Below are positions 47,112 through 56,027 of a DNA stretch of 64,000 nt, piece after piece (within the stretch, counting starts at the first letter, position 1; each line of letters begins with the position of its first letter). The notes under the pieces are model-generated. The model searched no databases. It had not been told where the DNA came from and was given only the letters and a program-made list of their open reading frames with translations. Source of the DNA: Pseudomonas japonica. Lineage in GTDB: Bacteria > Pseudomonadota > Gammaproteobacteria > Pseudomonadales > Pseudomonadaceae. Position numbers and translations under genes: made by a program. The stretch lies in the NCBI RefSeq assembly GCF_013522925.1, contig NZ_JAAMQU010000002.1:372001-436000 (forward strand), read 5' to 3'.

Positions 47112-47787
47112 CGTCTTCAAGCAACGCATGGTCGGTGCGTTGGTGCTGATTGCACTGGCCGTGGTGTTTCTGCCCATGCTGTTCAGCCGCCCGGACGAGC
47201 TTCGTGAGGTGCGCGTGAATGCGCCCTCGGCGCCGGTCGCGCCCGTTGTGCCTGACGTAAGTGTGCAGCCGGCGGCAGTTCCGGACGCGCCCCCGCCTAC
47301 TGTGGTCGAGGATGCGGCACCCGCGACGGCGCCGTCCCCGGCACCCGCGCCTGCGCCAGCGATTACTGCCAAGGCACCTGCTCAAGCTCATCCGCCCAGC
47401 ATGCCCATCGCCTCCGCCCCTACGGTCACCGCGCCCGCAGCAGGCACCCCTGTGGCAGGCACCCCTGCGGTCGCGCAGCCGAAAGTGGCGCCGCAGGCTG
47501 CCACGCCTGCGCCAACCGCGTCGGCCAACAAGCTGGACGGTAGCGGCGTACCGGTGAGCTGGTCGGTGCAATTGGCCAGCCTTTCCAGCCGCGCGGGCGC
47601 CGATACCCTGCAGAAGACCCTTCGGGCTCAGGGCTACAATGCCTATGTTCGCTCGGCTGACGGCAAGAACCGCGTGTTCGTTGGGCCGCTGATCGACCGT
47701 GCGGAAGCCGAGCGCCTTCGCGATGTGATCAATCGCCAACAAAACCTGAAGGGGTTCGTGGTGCGCTTCGAGCCTGAGCGCACCTGA
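47095..47787 (+). CDS. dedD: DedD-like SPOR-domain protein
   Basis: 230 residues: a cytoplasmic N terminus, one membrane segment (ALVLIALAVVFLPMLF), a long Pro/Ala-rich periplasmic linker, and a C-terminal SPOR domain (WSVQLASLSSRAGADTLQKT, VFVGPLIDRAEAERL). SPOR domains bind denuded glycan at the division septum. The ATG lies inside the end of folC (17-nt overlap). No good terminator follows; the 182-bp gap holds the cvpA promoter. Confidence 0.93.
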   Translation: MALLDNVFKQRMVGALVLIALAVVFLPMLFSRPDELREVRVNAPSAPVAPVVPDVSVQPAAVPDAPPPTVVEDAAPATAPSPAPAPAPAITAKAPAQAHPPSMPIASAPTVTAPAAGTPVAGTPAVAQPKVAPQAATPAPTASANKLDGSGVPVSWSVQLASLSSRAGADTLQKTLRAQGYNAYVRSADGKNRVFVGPLIDRAEAERLRDVINRQQNLKGFVVRFEPERT

Positions 47788-47910
47788 ATCGTGTTTCTTG
47801 AAGCCTCTTCCGGCTTTGCCAGGCGGCGGGCTTGCCGGTCCGCCAGGTATGGCCAAAGGCTCTCTTTCCGGCCATAGCCCCAGCCAATAGCGGCGATCCG
47901 ATAATGCCGC

Positions 47911-47939
47911 TTAACCGGAACCTTCCCGTCTGCTAAAAT
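47911..47939 (+). promoter_or_regulatory. Promoter upstream of cvpA-purF
   Basis: -35 TTAACC (47911-47916), 17-bp spacer, extended -10 TGCTAAAAT (TAAAAT at 47934-47939). It lies about 30 bp before the cvpA GTG. No PurR-type palindrome was found. Confidence 0.6.
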
Positions 47940-47969
47940 GCGCGGCCTTATCCGTATGCAGGCCGAAAA

Positions 47970-48551
47970 GTGGCTTTTACCTGGGTTGACTGGGCGATCA
48001 TTGCGGTCGTCGCTATCTCTGCGTTGATCAGCTTGAAGCGCGGCTTCGTCAAGGAAGCCCTCTCGCTGGTAACGTGGATAGTCGCAGGCGCCGTGGCCTG
48101 GATGTTCGGCGGCGGCCTTTCCCAGTACCTTGAAGGTTATATTCAAACGCCATCAGCGCGCGTTATCGCCAGTTGCGTCATTCTGTTCGTTGCCACCCTG
48201 TTGGTGGGCGCGATGGTCAATTTCCTCATAGGCGAACTCATTCGTGTCACCGGGCTGTCTGGAACAGACCGCTTTCTGGGCATGGTGTTCGGCGCCGCCC
48301 GTGGTGGGCTGCTGATCGTGATTGCCGCCGGCCTGCTCAGCCTGGGCCCCGTTCAACAGGATCCATGGTGGCAGCAGTCGCAATTGCTACCGCGTTTTCT
48401 TCTCGTTGCAGACTGGTCAAAGAACCTCATTCTCGGAATGAGCAGTCAGTGGCTGGCGGCCGGGGTCACTTCCCCGGTCGAGATTCCGTTCAAGGAGCAT
48501 CTCTTGCCTGCGCCCAAAGGCCATGAGCAAGGGTCCGTTCAGGTTCACTAA
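47970..48551 (+). CDS. cvpA: CvpA-family inner-membrane protein
   Basis: 193 residues with four hydrophobic segments: WVDWAIIAVVAISALISL, LVTWIVAGAVAWMFGGGL, ASCVILFVATLLVGAMV and GGLLIVIAAGLLSL. The R-G-F-V-K-E-A-L motif after the first helix is the CvpA signature. CvpA proteins are needed for colicin V production and bile or envelope-stress tolerance in enterics; the role in Pseudomonas is less clear. Starts at GTG 47970. purF follows 16 bp after its stop. Confidence 0.92.
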   Translation: MAFTWVDWAIIAVVAISALISLKRGFVKEALSLVTWIVAGAVAWMFGGGLSQYLEGYIQTPSARVIASCVILFVATLLVGAMVNFLIGELIRVTGLSGTDRFLGMVFGAARGGLLIVIAAGLLSLGPVQQDPWWQQSQLLPRFLLVADWSKNLILGMSSQWLAAGVTSPVEIPFKEHLLPAPKGHEQGSVQVH

Positions 48552-48567
48552 GTAGGGGTTGTGTCGC

Positions 48568-50073
48568 ATGTGTGGCATCATCGGTATCGTCGGTAAGTCG
48601 AACGTCAATCAGGCACTGTATGACGCATTAACCGTCTTGCAGCATCGCGGCCAGGACGCTGCCGGTATTGTGACCAGCCACGACGGCCGGTTATTCCTTC
48701 GCAAGGACAACGGCCTGGTCCGTGACGTGTTCCAGCAGCGCCACATGCAAAGGCTGGTGGGGCATATGGGCATCGGGCACGTGCGCTATCCCACCGCTGG
48801 CAGCTCCACCTCGGCAGAGGCACAGCCGTTCTACGTCAACTCCCCTTACGGGATCACCCTGGCGCACAACGGTAACCTCACCAACGTCGAGCAGTTGGCC
48901 AAGGAGATCTACGAATCGGATCTGCGCCACGTCAATACCAGCTCGGACTCCGAGGTGCTGCTCAACGTCTTCGCCCACGAGCTGGCCGTGCGCGGCAAGC
49001 TGCAGCCCACCGAGGAAGATGTCTTCGCTGCAGTCAAAGACACCCACAAGCGTTGCCGGGGCGGCTACGCCGTTGTGGCGATGATCACCGGCTACGGTAT
49101 TGTCGGCTTCCGCGACCCTAACGCCATTCGCCCCATCGTGTTCGGCCAGCGCCATACCGACGAAGGCGTCGAGTACATGATCGCCTCCGAAAGCGTCGCG
49201 CTCGACGTGCTCGGCTTCACCCTGATTCGCGACCTGGCGCCGGGCGAAGCGGTGTACATCACCGAAGACGGCAAGCTGCACACCCGCCAGTGCGCACCAA
49301 ACCCCCAGTACGCGCCCTGCATCTTCGAGCACGTTTACCTGGCCCGGCCGGATTCGATCATCGACGGGATCTCGGTGTACAAGGCGCGCCTGCGCATGGG
49401 CGAGAAGCTGGCCGAGAAAATCCAGCGCGAACGGCCAGACCACGACATCGATGTAGTAATCCCGATCCCGGACACCAGCCGCACTTCGGCGCTGGAGCTG
49501 GCGAATCAGCTAGGCGTGAAATTCCGCGAAGGCTTTGTGAAAAACCGCTACATCGGCCGTACCTTCATCATGCCGGGCCAGGCAGCGCGCAAGAAGTCTG
49601 TTCGGCAGAAGCTCAACGCCATCGAACTGGAATTCCGCGGCAAGAACGTGATGCTGGTGGACGACTCCATCGTACGCGGCACCACCTGCAAGCAGATCAT
49701 CCAGATGGCCCGTGAAGCCGGTGCCCGGAAGGTGTACTTCTGCTCCGCAGCGCCGGCAGTGCGCTACCCGAACGTGTACGGCATCGACATGCCGAGCGCT
49801 CATGAACTGATCGCACATAATCGCAGCACTCAGGAAGTAGCCGACCTTATCGGTGCCGACTGGCTGATCTACCAGGACCTGCCAGACCTGATCGATGCAG
49901 TGGGCGGGGGCAAGGTGAAAATCGACCAGTTTGATTGCGCGGTATTCGACGGTAACTACGTCACCGGTGACGTGGACGCGGCCTACCTCAGCAAGATCGA
50001 CACGGCCCGCAACGACGTGGCCAAGGTGAAAACCCAGGCCGTGAGCGCGATTATCGACCTGTACAACAACTGA
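48568..50073 (+). CDS. purF: Amidophosphoribosyltransferase
   Basis: PurF makes phosphoribosylamine from PRPP and glutamine, the first committed step of purine synthesis. The 501-residue product begins [12 protein letters not shown], where Cys2 is the Ntn nucleophile after Met removal. The C-terminal PRTase loop is [17 protein letters not shown]. The start at 48568 is required so that the catalytic Cys is at position 2; an in-frame ATG three codons earlier is not used. It is in an operon with cvpA. Confidence 0.97.
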   Translation: MCGIIGIVGKSNVNQALYDALTVLQHRGQDAAGIVTSHDGRLFLRKDNGLVRDVFQQRHMQRLVGHMGIGHVRYPTAGSSTSAEAQPFYVNSPYGITLAHNGNLTNVEQLAKEIYESDLRHVNTSSDSEVLLNVFAHELAVRGKLQPTEEDVFAAVKDTHKRCRGGYAVVAMITGYGIVGFRDPNAIRPIVFGQRHTDEGVEYMIASESVALDVLGFTLIRDLAPGEAVYITEDGKLHTRQCAPNPQYAPCIFEHVYLARPDSIIDGISVYKARLRMGEKLAEKIQRERPDHDIDVVIPIPDTSRTSALELANQLGVKFREGFVKNRYIGRTFIMPGQAARKKSVRQKLNAIELEFRGKNVMLVDDSIVRGTTCKQIIQMAREAGARKVYFCSAAPAVRYPNVYGIDMPSAHELIAHNRSTQEVADLIGADWLIYQDLPDLIDAVGGGKVKIDQFDCAVFDGNYVTGDVDAAYLSKIDTARNDVAKVKTQAVSAIIDLYNN

Positions 50074-50084
50074 AGGAGCAGAGC

Positions 50085-51299
50085 ATGAGCCAGGAATGGG
50101 ACGCAGGGCGCCTCGACAGTGATCTGGAAGGCGTAGGTTTCGACACCCTGGCCGTGCGTGCGGGCCAGCACCGCACCCCGGAAGGGGAGCACAGCGACCC
50201 GCTGTTCTTCACGTCCAGCTACGTGTTCCGCACCGCGGCGGATGCAGCGGCACGCTTTGCCGGTGAGGTGCCGGGCAACGTCTATTCCCGCTACACCAAC
50301 CCTACCGTGCGCTCCTTCGAAGAGCGCATGGCGGCATTGGAAGGTGCCGAGCAGGCGGTCGGTTTCGCGACCGGCATGGCAGCGATCACCGGCGTGGCCA
50401 TGGGGTTGTGCAGCGCGGGGGACCATGTGCTGGTGTCCCAAAGCGTTTTCGGCTCCACCATCAGCCTGTTCGACAAGTACTTCAAGCGCTTCGGTATCGA
50501 GGTGAGCTACGTGCCGCTGGCCGACGTTGCCGGTTGGGAGCAGGCCATCAAGCCTAATACGCGGCTGCTGTTCGTAGAGTCACCGTCCAACCCGCTGGCT
50601 GAGCTGGTCGACATCGCCGCGCTGGCCGAAGTCGCCCATGCCCGGGGTGCGCTGCTGGTAGTGGACAACTGCTTCAGCACGCCGGCCCTGCAACAGCCTT
50701 TGAAGCTGGGCGCGGACATTGTGGTGCATTCGGCCACCAAGTTCATCGATGGCCAGGGCCGTTGCATGGGCGGTGTTGTAGCGGGGCGTGCGGAACATAT
50801 GAAGGAAATGGTCGGCGTGGTGCGTACCGCCGGCGCTTCGCTCAGCCCGTTCAATGCCTGGATCTTTCTCAAGGGGCTTGAAACGCTCAGCCTCAGGATG
50901 CGCGCTCACTGCGCCAACGCCCAGGCACTGGCCGAGTGGCTGGAGCAGCAGGATGGCATCGAGAAGGTGCACTACGCCGGCCTTGAAAGTCACCCGCAGC
51001 ACGCGTTGGCGAAGCGGCAGATGCGTGGCGGCTTCGGCGGCGTGGTCAGCTTCGAGGTGAAGGGCGGCAAGCAGGGGGCATGGGCGTTTATCGACGCTAC
51101 CCGGCTGGTGTCCATCACTGCCAACCTGGGCGACAGCAAGACCACCATCACCCATCCGGCGACCACCTCTCACGGGCGCTTGTCCCCGCAAGAGCGCGAA
51201 GCGGCCGGGATTCGTGACAGCCTGATCCGCGTGGCGGTGGGCCTGGAAGACCTCGCAGACCTGCAGGCGGACATGGCCCGAGGCCTGGCTGCGCTGTGA
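50085..51299 (+). CDS. metZ: O-succinylhomoserine sulfhydrylase
   Basis: MetZ makes homocysteine directly from O-succinylhomoserine and sulfide in methionine synthesis. The 404-residue PLP enzyme of the Cys/Met metabolism family has the PLP lysine in [34 protein letters not shown] and FKYLG-type region replaced by [18 protein letters not shown] at 50085 after AAGGAG. Positioned after purF as in P. aeruginosa. The next gene starts at or just after its stop. Confidence 0.93.
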   Translation: MSQEWDAGRLDSDLEGVGFDTLAVRAGQHRTPEGEHSDPLFFTSSYVFRTAADAAARFAGEVPGNVYSRYTNPTVRSFEERMAALEGAEQAVGFATGMAAITGVAMGLCSAGDHVLVSQSVFGSTISLFDKYFKRFGIEVSYVPLADVAGWEQAIKPNTRLLFVESPSNPLAELVDIAALAEVAHARGALLVVDNCFSTPALQQPLKLGADIVVHSATKFIDGQGRCMGGVVAGRAEHMKEMVGVVRTAGASLSPFNAWIFLKGLETLSLRMRAHCANAQALAEWLEQQDGIEKVHYAGLESHPQHALAKRQMRGGFGGVVSFEVKGGKQGAWAFIDATRLVSITANLGDSKTTITHPATTSHGRLSPQEREAAGIRDSLIRVAVGLEDLADLQADMARGLAAL

Positions 51300-52072
51300 T
51301 TCCGATGGAAATTGCCCGTACCGGCTTTCGCGATGCTCGCGTTGCGCTGGTCACGGGCGCGGCGCGGGGCGTTGGCCTGGGCATTGCCGCCTGGCTGCTG
51401 GTAGAGGGCTGGAAGGTGGTGCTCGCCGACGTGGATGCGGCTCGGGGCGCCCAAGTGGCCGAGGTACTGGGGGAGGGTGCTGCTTTCGTTGCCATGGACG
51501 TGGCTGATGAGCGGCAGGTGATTGCCGGGGTAGCCCAGGCCCTGGCGCGCTTCGGCCGGCTTGATGCCCTGGTGTGCAACGCGGCGATCACCGATGCACA
51601 CGGCGGGCCGATCGAAAGCGTGCCCCTTGCGCACTGGCAGCGGGTGATCGGCGTGAACCTCACCGGCACCATGCTCATGGCCAGGCATTGCGCGCCATAC
51701 CTGCGCGCACGCAACGGAGCGATTGTGAACATCTGCTCCACCCGCGCGCATCAGTCAGAGCCAGACACCGAAGCCTACGCGGCGAGCAAGGGCGGCGTGC
51801 TGGCACTCACCCACGCGCTAGCTATCAGCCTTGCTCCGGAAATCCGTGTCAATGCGATCAGCCCTGGCTGGGTCGATGCGCGCGATCCTTCCGAGCGCAG
51901 GGCCGAACCCTTGAGCGAGGCCGACCATGCGCAGCACCCCGTCGGGCGAGTAGGTACCGTGGAAGACATCGCCGCGGCTGCGGCGTGGCTGTTGTCGCCC
52001 AGTGCCGGGTTCGTTACCGGCCAGGAGTTCATCATCGACGGTGGCATGACCCGCAAGATGATTTACGTCTGA
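51296..52072 (+). CDS. SDR-family oxidoreductase
   Basis: 258 residues, classical short-chain dehydrogenase: coenzyme loop [20 protein letters not shown], and the Ser-Tyr-Lys site in [23 protein letters not shown]. The C terminus [19 protein letters not shown] matches the conserved Pseudomonas family. The start is ambiguous: GTG at 51296 overlaps metZ (GTGA), while ATG at 51305 lies three codons later. The substrate is unknown; cofactor preference cannot be read with confidence. The gene is part of the metZ unit. Confidence 0.88.
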   Translation: MIPMEIARTGFRDARVALVTGAARGVGLGIAAWLLVEGWKVVLADVDAARGAQVAEVLGEGAAFVAMDVADERQVIAGVAQALARFGRLDALVCNAAITDAHGGPIESVPLAHWQRVIGVNLTGTMLMARHCAPYLRARNGAIVNICSTRAHQSEPDTEAYAASKGGVLALTHALAISLAPEIRVNAISPGWVDARDPSERRAEPLSEADHAQHPVGRVGTVEDIAAAAAWLLSPSAGFVTGQEFIIDGGMTRKMIYV

Positions 52073-52136
52073 CAACGGGCGGTAGGGCGGCGTAACGGCC
52101 AAATCTGCCTTTTTGAAAAAAACTTCAAGCAGGGTA

Positions 52137-52165
52137 TTGACTTACATTCACCTCATCGCCAAAAT
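52137..52165 (+). promoter_or_regulatory. Promoter of the tRNA-Val/tRNA-Asp cluster
   Basis: -35 TTGACT (52137-52142), 17-bp spacer, -10 CAAAAT (52160-52165). The start would be near 52172, about 18 nt before tRNA-Val. Confidence 0.6.
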
Positions 52166-52189
52166 GCGCACCACTTCGACGCAGTACAC

Positions 52190-52265
52190 GGGTGATTAGC
52201 TCAGCTGGGAGAGCATCTGCCTTACAAGCAGAGGGTCGGCGGTTCGATCCCGTCATCACCCACCA
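52190..52265 (+). tRNA. tRNA-Val (TAC)
   Basis: 76 nt with CCA, from GGGTGATTAGCTCAGC to ATCACCCACCA. The anticodon stem-loop is TCTGC-CTTACAA-GCAGA, giving anticodon TAC. Confidence 0.97.
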
Positions 52266-52310
52266 CTTCGAAGTGCTCTGATTCTAGAGCGGACGAAAGT
52301 CCACCGACGC

Positions 52311-52387
52311 GCAGCGGTAGTTCAGTCGGTTAGAATACCGGCCTGTCACGCCGGGGGTCGCGGGTTCGAGTCCCGTCCGCTGCGCCA
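52311..52387 (+). tRNA. tRNA-Asp (GTC), copy 1
   Basis: 77 nt with CCA, from GCAGCGGTAGTTCAG to CCGCTGCGCCA. The anticodon stem-loop is CCGGC-CTGTCAC-GCCGG, giving anticodon GTC. It is identical to the copy at 52484. Confidence 0.97.
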
Positions 52388-52483
52388 TTTTTCTCCAGGT
52401 ATCGCTAACCCGTTGCCTGAGATCGAAGCAACCACCCCGCTTCGGTCAGCCTGTTTCACTTCGGGCGAAAGCCTGAGCGATAC

Positions 52484-52560
52484 GCAGCGGTAGTTCAGTC
52501 GGTTAGAATACCGGCCTGTCACGCCGGGGGTCGCGGGTTCGAGTCCCGTCCGCTGCGCCA
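52484..52560 (+). tRNA. tRNA-Asp (GTC), copy 2
   Basis: 77 nt, the same sequence as the copy at 52311, with a different spacer. It is the last gene of the cluster. Confidence 0.97.
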
Positions 52561-52599
52561 TCTTCGATCCGAAACGTTGAACGGTTTCGGATCTACAGA

Positions 52600-52627
52600 A
52601 AAACGACCTTCGGGTCGTTTTTTTTTG
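52600..52627 (+). terminator. Terminator of the tRNA-Val/Asp operon
   Basis: ACGACC (52603-52608) pairs with GGTCGT (52613-52618) around a stable TTCG tetraloop, followed by a run of eight Ts. Confidence 0.9.
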
Positions 52628-52725
52628 CCCGCTGTTTTCTAACAGAGGTCTGTCTTCTGCGTTCCCCACGGCCGGCCGCGTCGGGCCTGTGAAATGCCCT
52701 ATAACCGTGAGGGTTTTTCGGCGGC

Positions 52726-52740
52726 GCACTGCATTGGTTC
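52726..52740. promoter_or_regulatory. Possible NtrC binding site
   Basis: GCACT-GCATT-GGTTC fits GCACY-N5-RGTGC with one mismatch. It lies about 55 bp upstream of the sigma54 promoter, close but within the range for an enhancer site. Confidence 0.4.
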
Positions 52741-52794
52741 GTCTCGTCCCTCGTTTCTCTCCCGCAAAACCACGCAAATCAATGATTTAGGTTC

Positions 52795-52810
52795 TGGCAC
52801 AGAGGTTGCT
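52795..52810 (+). promoter_or_regulatory. nirB: Sigma54 promoter of nirBD
   Basis: TGGCAC-AGAGG-TTGCT matches the -24/-12 consensus TGGCAC-N5-TTGCW exactly. The start would be near 52821, right at the first leader hairpin. Confidence 0.8.
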
Positions 52811-52820
52811 AAATGTCTTG

Positions 52821-52871
52821 GGCCCATCGCAGCGCATGGGCCGACCTTCCGGTTGATCAATGTCGATCACC
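52821..52871 (+). promoter_or_regulatory. Tandem leader hairpins, ANTAR-target-like
   Basis: Hairpin 1: GGCCCAT (52821-52827) with ATGGGCC (52836-52842) and an 8-nt loop. Hairpin 2: GGTTGATC (52851-52858) with GATCACC (52865-52871) and hexaloop AATGTC, which has the A1 and G4 of ANTAR-bound hexaloops. Hairpin 1 has G4 but not A1 if read as a hexaloop. NasT is the expected protein; its gene is not in the window. Confidence 0.55.
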
Positions 52872-52930
52872 CGGCCGGGCAGTGGCGAGCAACGCGGCTC
52901 TCCATACAGAACTTACTGAATACCAGGCAA

Positions 52931-52969
52931 AGGCGCCTGGAGCTCTCACGGGCTCCAGGCGCCTTTTTC
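52931..52969 (+). terminator. Leader terminator before nirB
   Basis: A perfect 13-bp stem, AGGCGCCTGGAGC (52931-52943) with GCTCCAGGCGCCT (52952-52964), is followed by five Ts. It lies after the sigma54 start and before the nirB ATG, so it would block nirB unless antitermination occurs. Confidence 0.85.
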
Positions 52970-53006
52970 GTTTTTGCGGGGCCAAGGCCTCGAGGCGAGG
53001 TAGCGT

Positions 53007-55568
53007 ATGAACTCGATTCTGACTCACAAGCCGCGCGAGCAACTGATCATCGTGGGTAACGGCATGGTCGGCCACCATTTGCTGGAGCAACTCGCCCAGC
53101 GCGGCGCCGTGGCGCGTTATGACGTGCATGTGTTCGGCGAAGAGCGGCAGCGTGCCTACGACCGCGTGCATTTGTCCGAATATTTCACCGGGAAGGACGC
53201 CGAAGCCTTGGCCATGAATGGCCCGGCTTTCTATCGCGACAACAGCATGCAGGCCCACCATGATGAGGCCGTGTTGGAGATTGATCGCACCAACCGGGCC
53301 ATCGTCACGAACAAAGGCCGCTACCACTATGACCGGCTGGTGCTCGCCACCGGCTCTTATCCCTTTGTACCGCCCATTGCGGGTTGCGAAGGTGATGCGC
53401 GGCTGGTGTACCGCACCCTCGACGACCTTGATCGCATCCGCCTGGCGGCCCAAGGTGCTCGCCGAGGGGTGGTCGTGGGCGGCGGGTTATTGGGGCTCGA
53501 GGCCGCCAATGCTTTGAAGTCGCTCGGGCTCGAGGCGCATGTGGTGGAGTTCGCGCCGCGGCTGATGCCGGTTCAACTGGACAGCGAAGGCGGAGCAGCC
53601 TTGCGGGCCCGTATCGAAGCCCTGGGCGTGGGCGTTCACCTGGCGCGGGCGACTCAGAGCGTGGAAGCGGGTGACACATACCGCTATCGCATGAATTTCG
53701 ACGGTGGGGAGCATCTGGAGACCGACCTGATCGTGTTCTCGGCGGGTATTCGCCCGCAGGATGCCCTGGGCCGGGCGTGTGGCCTGGATATCGCGCCACG
53801 GGGTGGTGTGGTGATTGACAGCGAGTGCCGCAGCAGCGACCCCGCAATCTTCGCCATCGGTGAATGTGCATCCTGGAACGGCAGTGTGTTCGGCCTGGTT
53901 GCCCCGGGTTACACCATGGCGCGTAACCTGGCTGATTTGCTGACTGATGGCGAGGCCGGTAACTTCACCGGCGCGGACATGTCGACCAAGCTCAAGCTGC
54001 TAGGCGTGGACGTAGGCTCTATCGGCGATGCCCATGGTACTACCCCGGGCGCGCGTAGTTACCGCTTCATCGACGAGGCAACCGCCAGTTACCGGCGGCT
54101 GGTGGTCGACGCCAGCGGCAGCAAAGTGCTGGGCGCTGTGCTGGTAGGCGATAACAGCTACTACGACACGCTGCTGCAATACGCCCAGAACGGTTTGCCA
54201 CTGCCCGCAGACCCTGCGGTGCTCATCCTCCCTCAAGGCGAGGCCGCGCCTTTGCTGGGCCCGGACGCGCTGCCCGCCACAGCCACTATCTGTTCCTGTC
54301 ACAACGTGAGCAAAGGGGCGATATGCGGCGCTATCGACAGCGGCTGTGGCGATCTTGCATCCGTAAAGTGCCAGACCAAGGCAGGCACTGGCTGCGGTGG
54401 CTGTTCGGCCCTGCTCAAGCAGGTGTTCGAGCACGAGCTCAGCGCCCGCGGCGTGACCGTGGACAAGAGCCTTTGCGAGCACTTCGCTTACACCCGCCAA
54501 GAGCTCTATGCCCTGGTACGGGTGGAAGGCATTCAAACGTTCGAGGAGCTGCATGCCCGCCACGGTCGAGGCAGCCTGGGGTGCGATACCTGCAAGCCCA
54601 CGGTGGGCAATATCCTGGCCTCGTGCTGGAACCAGCCCGTGATGAACCCCTCGCTGGTACCGCTGCAGGACACCAACGACACCTTCATGGCCAACATGCA
54701 GAAGAACGGCACCTACTCGGTGGTGCCGCGCATCCCGGGTGGCGAAATTACCCCGGACAAGCTCATCGCGATTGGCGCGGTGGCGAAGAAATACGACCTG
54801 TACACCAAGATCACCGGTGGCCAGCGGATCGACCTCTTCGGCGCCCAGCTGCATGAGCTTCCGGATATCTGGAGTGAGTTGATCGAGGCAGGGTTCGAAA
54901 CCGGCCATGCGTATGGCAAGTCGACTCGTACGGTGAAATCCTGTGTAGGCAGCACGTGGTGCCGCTATGGCGTGCAGGACAGCGTAGCCATGGCCCTGCT
55001 GATCGAGGACCGCTACAAGGGCCTGCGCTCGCCGCACAAGCTCAAATTCGCGGTGTCGGGCTGTACCCGCGAATGCGCCGAAGCCCAGAGCAAGGACGTG
55101 GGCGTGATCGCCACGGAGAAAGGCTGGAACCTTTACCTCTGCGGCAATGGCGGCATGCGCCCGCGCCATGCCGAGCTGTTCGCGACCGACCTGGACGACG
55201 CCACGCTCATTCGCTACATCGACCGCTTCCTGATGCTGTACATCCGCACGGCCGACAAACTCCAACGCACCTCCGTATGGCGCGAAAGCCTGGAAGGCGG
55301 GCTGGATTACCTCAAGGCCGTGGTGATCGACGACAGCCTGGGGCTGGCCGCCGAGCTGGAAGCCCAGATGCAACTGGTGGTCGATCGCTACGAATGCGAA
55401 TGGGCCAACGCGCTGAAGGACCCGGAGAAACTCAAGCGTTTCCGCACCTTCGTGAACGAGAAACATGCCGACCCAGGCGTGCAATTTGTACGCGAACGCG
55501 GCCAGCGCCGGCCGGCCCGCGCTGATGAACTTCGCCTGATTCCCGTTACCGCCACTGAGGATGCATGA
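53007..55568 (+). CDS. nirB: Assimilatory nitrite reductase large subunit
   Basis: NirB reduces nitrite to ammonium with NAD(P)H through FAD, a [2Fe-2S] centre and a siroheme-[4Fe-4S] centre in the cytoplasm. The 853-residue product has the FAD motif LIIVGNGMVGHHLLEQL at the N terminus, NAD-binding VVVGGGLLGLEAANAL, a BFD-type [2Fe-2S] domain (TICSCHNVSKGAI, CQTKAGTGCGGC) around 430-470, and the siroheme/4Fe-4S cysteines C646, C652, C686 and C690 (SCVGSTWC and SGCTREC). All cluster ligands are present. ATG at 53007. Confidence 0.96.
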   Translation: MNSILTHKPREQLIIVGNGMVGHHLLEQLAQRGAVARYDVHVFGEERQRAYDRVHLSEYFTGKDAEALAMNGPAFYRDNSMQAHHDEAVLEIDRTNRAIVTNKGRYHYDRLVLATGSYPFVPPIAGCEGDARLVYRTLDDLDRIRLAAQGARRGVVVGGGLLGLEAANALKSLGLEAHVVEFAPRLMPVQLDSEGGAALRARIEALGVGVHLARATQSVEAGDTYRYRMNFDGGEHLETDLIVFSAGIRPQDALGRACGLDIAPRGGVVIDSECRSSDPAIFAIGECASWNGSVFGLVAPGYTMARNLADLLTDGEAGNFTGADMSTKLKLLGVDVGSIGDAHGTTPGARSYRFIDEATASYRRLVVDASGSKVLGAVLVGDNSYYDTLLQYAQNGLPLPADPAVLILPQGEAAPLLGPDALPATATICSCHNVSKGAICGAIDSGCGDLASVKCQTKAGTGCGGCSALLKQVFEHELSARGVTVDKSLCEHFAYTRQELYALVRVEGIQTFEELHARHGRGSLGCDTCKPTVGNILASCWNQPVMNPSLVPLQDTNDTFMANMQKNGTYSVVPRIPGGEITPDKLIAIGAVAKKYDLYTKITGGQRIDLFGAQLHELPDIWSELIEAGFETGHAYGKSTRTVKSCVGSTWCRYGVQDSVAMALLIEDRYKGLRSPHKLKFAVSGCTRECAEAQSKDVGVIATEKGWNLYLCGNGGMRPRHAELFATDLDDATLIRYIDRFLMLYIRTADKLQRTSVWRESLEGGLDYLKAVVIDDSLGLAAELEAQMQLVVDRYECEWANALKDPEKLKRFRTFVNEKHADPGVQFVRERGQRRPARADELRLIPVTATEDA

Positions 55569-55569
55569 C

Positions 55570-55932
55570 ATGAGCGTGCCAAGCCCTGTTTACCGTACCG
55601 ATACCCCGTGGGCCACCCTGTGTGGGCTCGACGACCTGGTGCCCAACTCAGGCGTCGTGGCGTGGCACGAAGGCCAGCAGATCGCACTGTTCTACCTCCC
55701 GGGCCAGGCCCCCGAGCTGTTCGCCCTCGACAACCGCGATCCGCGCTCCGGCGCCAATGTGATCGGCCGCGGCATTATCGGCAACCTCGGCGGCGAGCCG
55801 GTAGTGGCGGCGCCGCTGTACAAACAGCACTTCAGCCTGGTAGACGGCCACTGCCTCGAAGATGCTGCCCAGGCGTTAAAAACATGGCCCGTGAGGCTGG
55901 TGGAGGGCAGGGTGGAAGTCGGTGCGACGTAA
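55570..55932 (+). CDS. nirD: Nitrite reductase small subunit
   Basis: The 120-residue Rieske-fold partner of NirB. It starts MSVPSPVYRTDTPWATLCGL and has the strands GQQIALFYLPG, LFALDNRDPRSGANVIGRG and PVVAAPLYKQHFSLVDG. The Rieske Cys-His ligands are absent, as usual for NirD, so it carries no cluster. ATG at 55570, 1 nt after the nirB stop. Confidence 0.95.
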   Translation: MSVPSPVYRTDTPWATLCGLDDLVPNSGVVAWHEGQQIALFYLPGQAPELFALDNRDPRSGANVIGRGIIGNLGGEPVVAAPLYKQHFSLVDGHCLEDAAQALKTWPVRLVEGRVEVGAT

Positions 55933-55958
55933 GGCCGGGCGGAACAAAGCCTGGCGGT

Positions 55959-55978
55959 TTATCAGGCATGCCTGATAA
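55959..55978. repeat. Perfect 20-bp palindrome
   Basis: TTATCAGGCA and TGCCTGATAA meet head-on with no spacer. It lies between nirD and the orphan RHS gene, without a T-run, so it is either an operator or a hairpin. No second copy was noticed in the window. Confidence 0.7.
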
Positions 55979-55991
55979 GGCAGAACCGGTA

Positions 55992-56019
55992 GCCTGCATT
56001 TTTCTAATCCATTGCAGGC
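55992..56019. repeat. Inverted repeat before the RHS start
   Basis: GCCTGCA (55992-55998) and TGCAGGC (56013-56019) with a 14-nt loop. The right arm overlaps the only Shine-Dalgarno-like AGG before the ATG at 56028, so it could restrict translation. Confidence 0.5.
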
Positions 56020-56027
56020 GTCGTCTA

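Larger units (their letters stand above)
52628..53006 (+). other. nirB leader and control region
   Basis: About 380 bp without a supported gene. In order it holds a possible NtrC site (52726), a sigma54 promoter (52795), two leader hairpins (52821-52871) and a strong terminator (52931-52968), then nirB at 53007. The architecture matches NasT-type antitermination control of nitrate/nitrite assimilation genes. The first 100 bp after the tRNA terminator show nothing I can name. Confidence 0.7.

Noticed and set aside
52346..52777. A 143-codon minus-strand frame covering both tRNA-Asp genes
   Set aside because: It is built from repeated antisense tRNA sequence, a common false prediction.
54000..55571. 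A 523-codon minus-strand frame opposite nirB
   Set aside because: nirB has its cofactor-binding cysteines in the plus-strand frame; the antisense product matches nothing.
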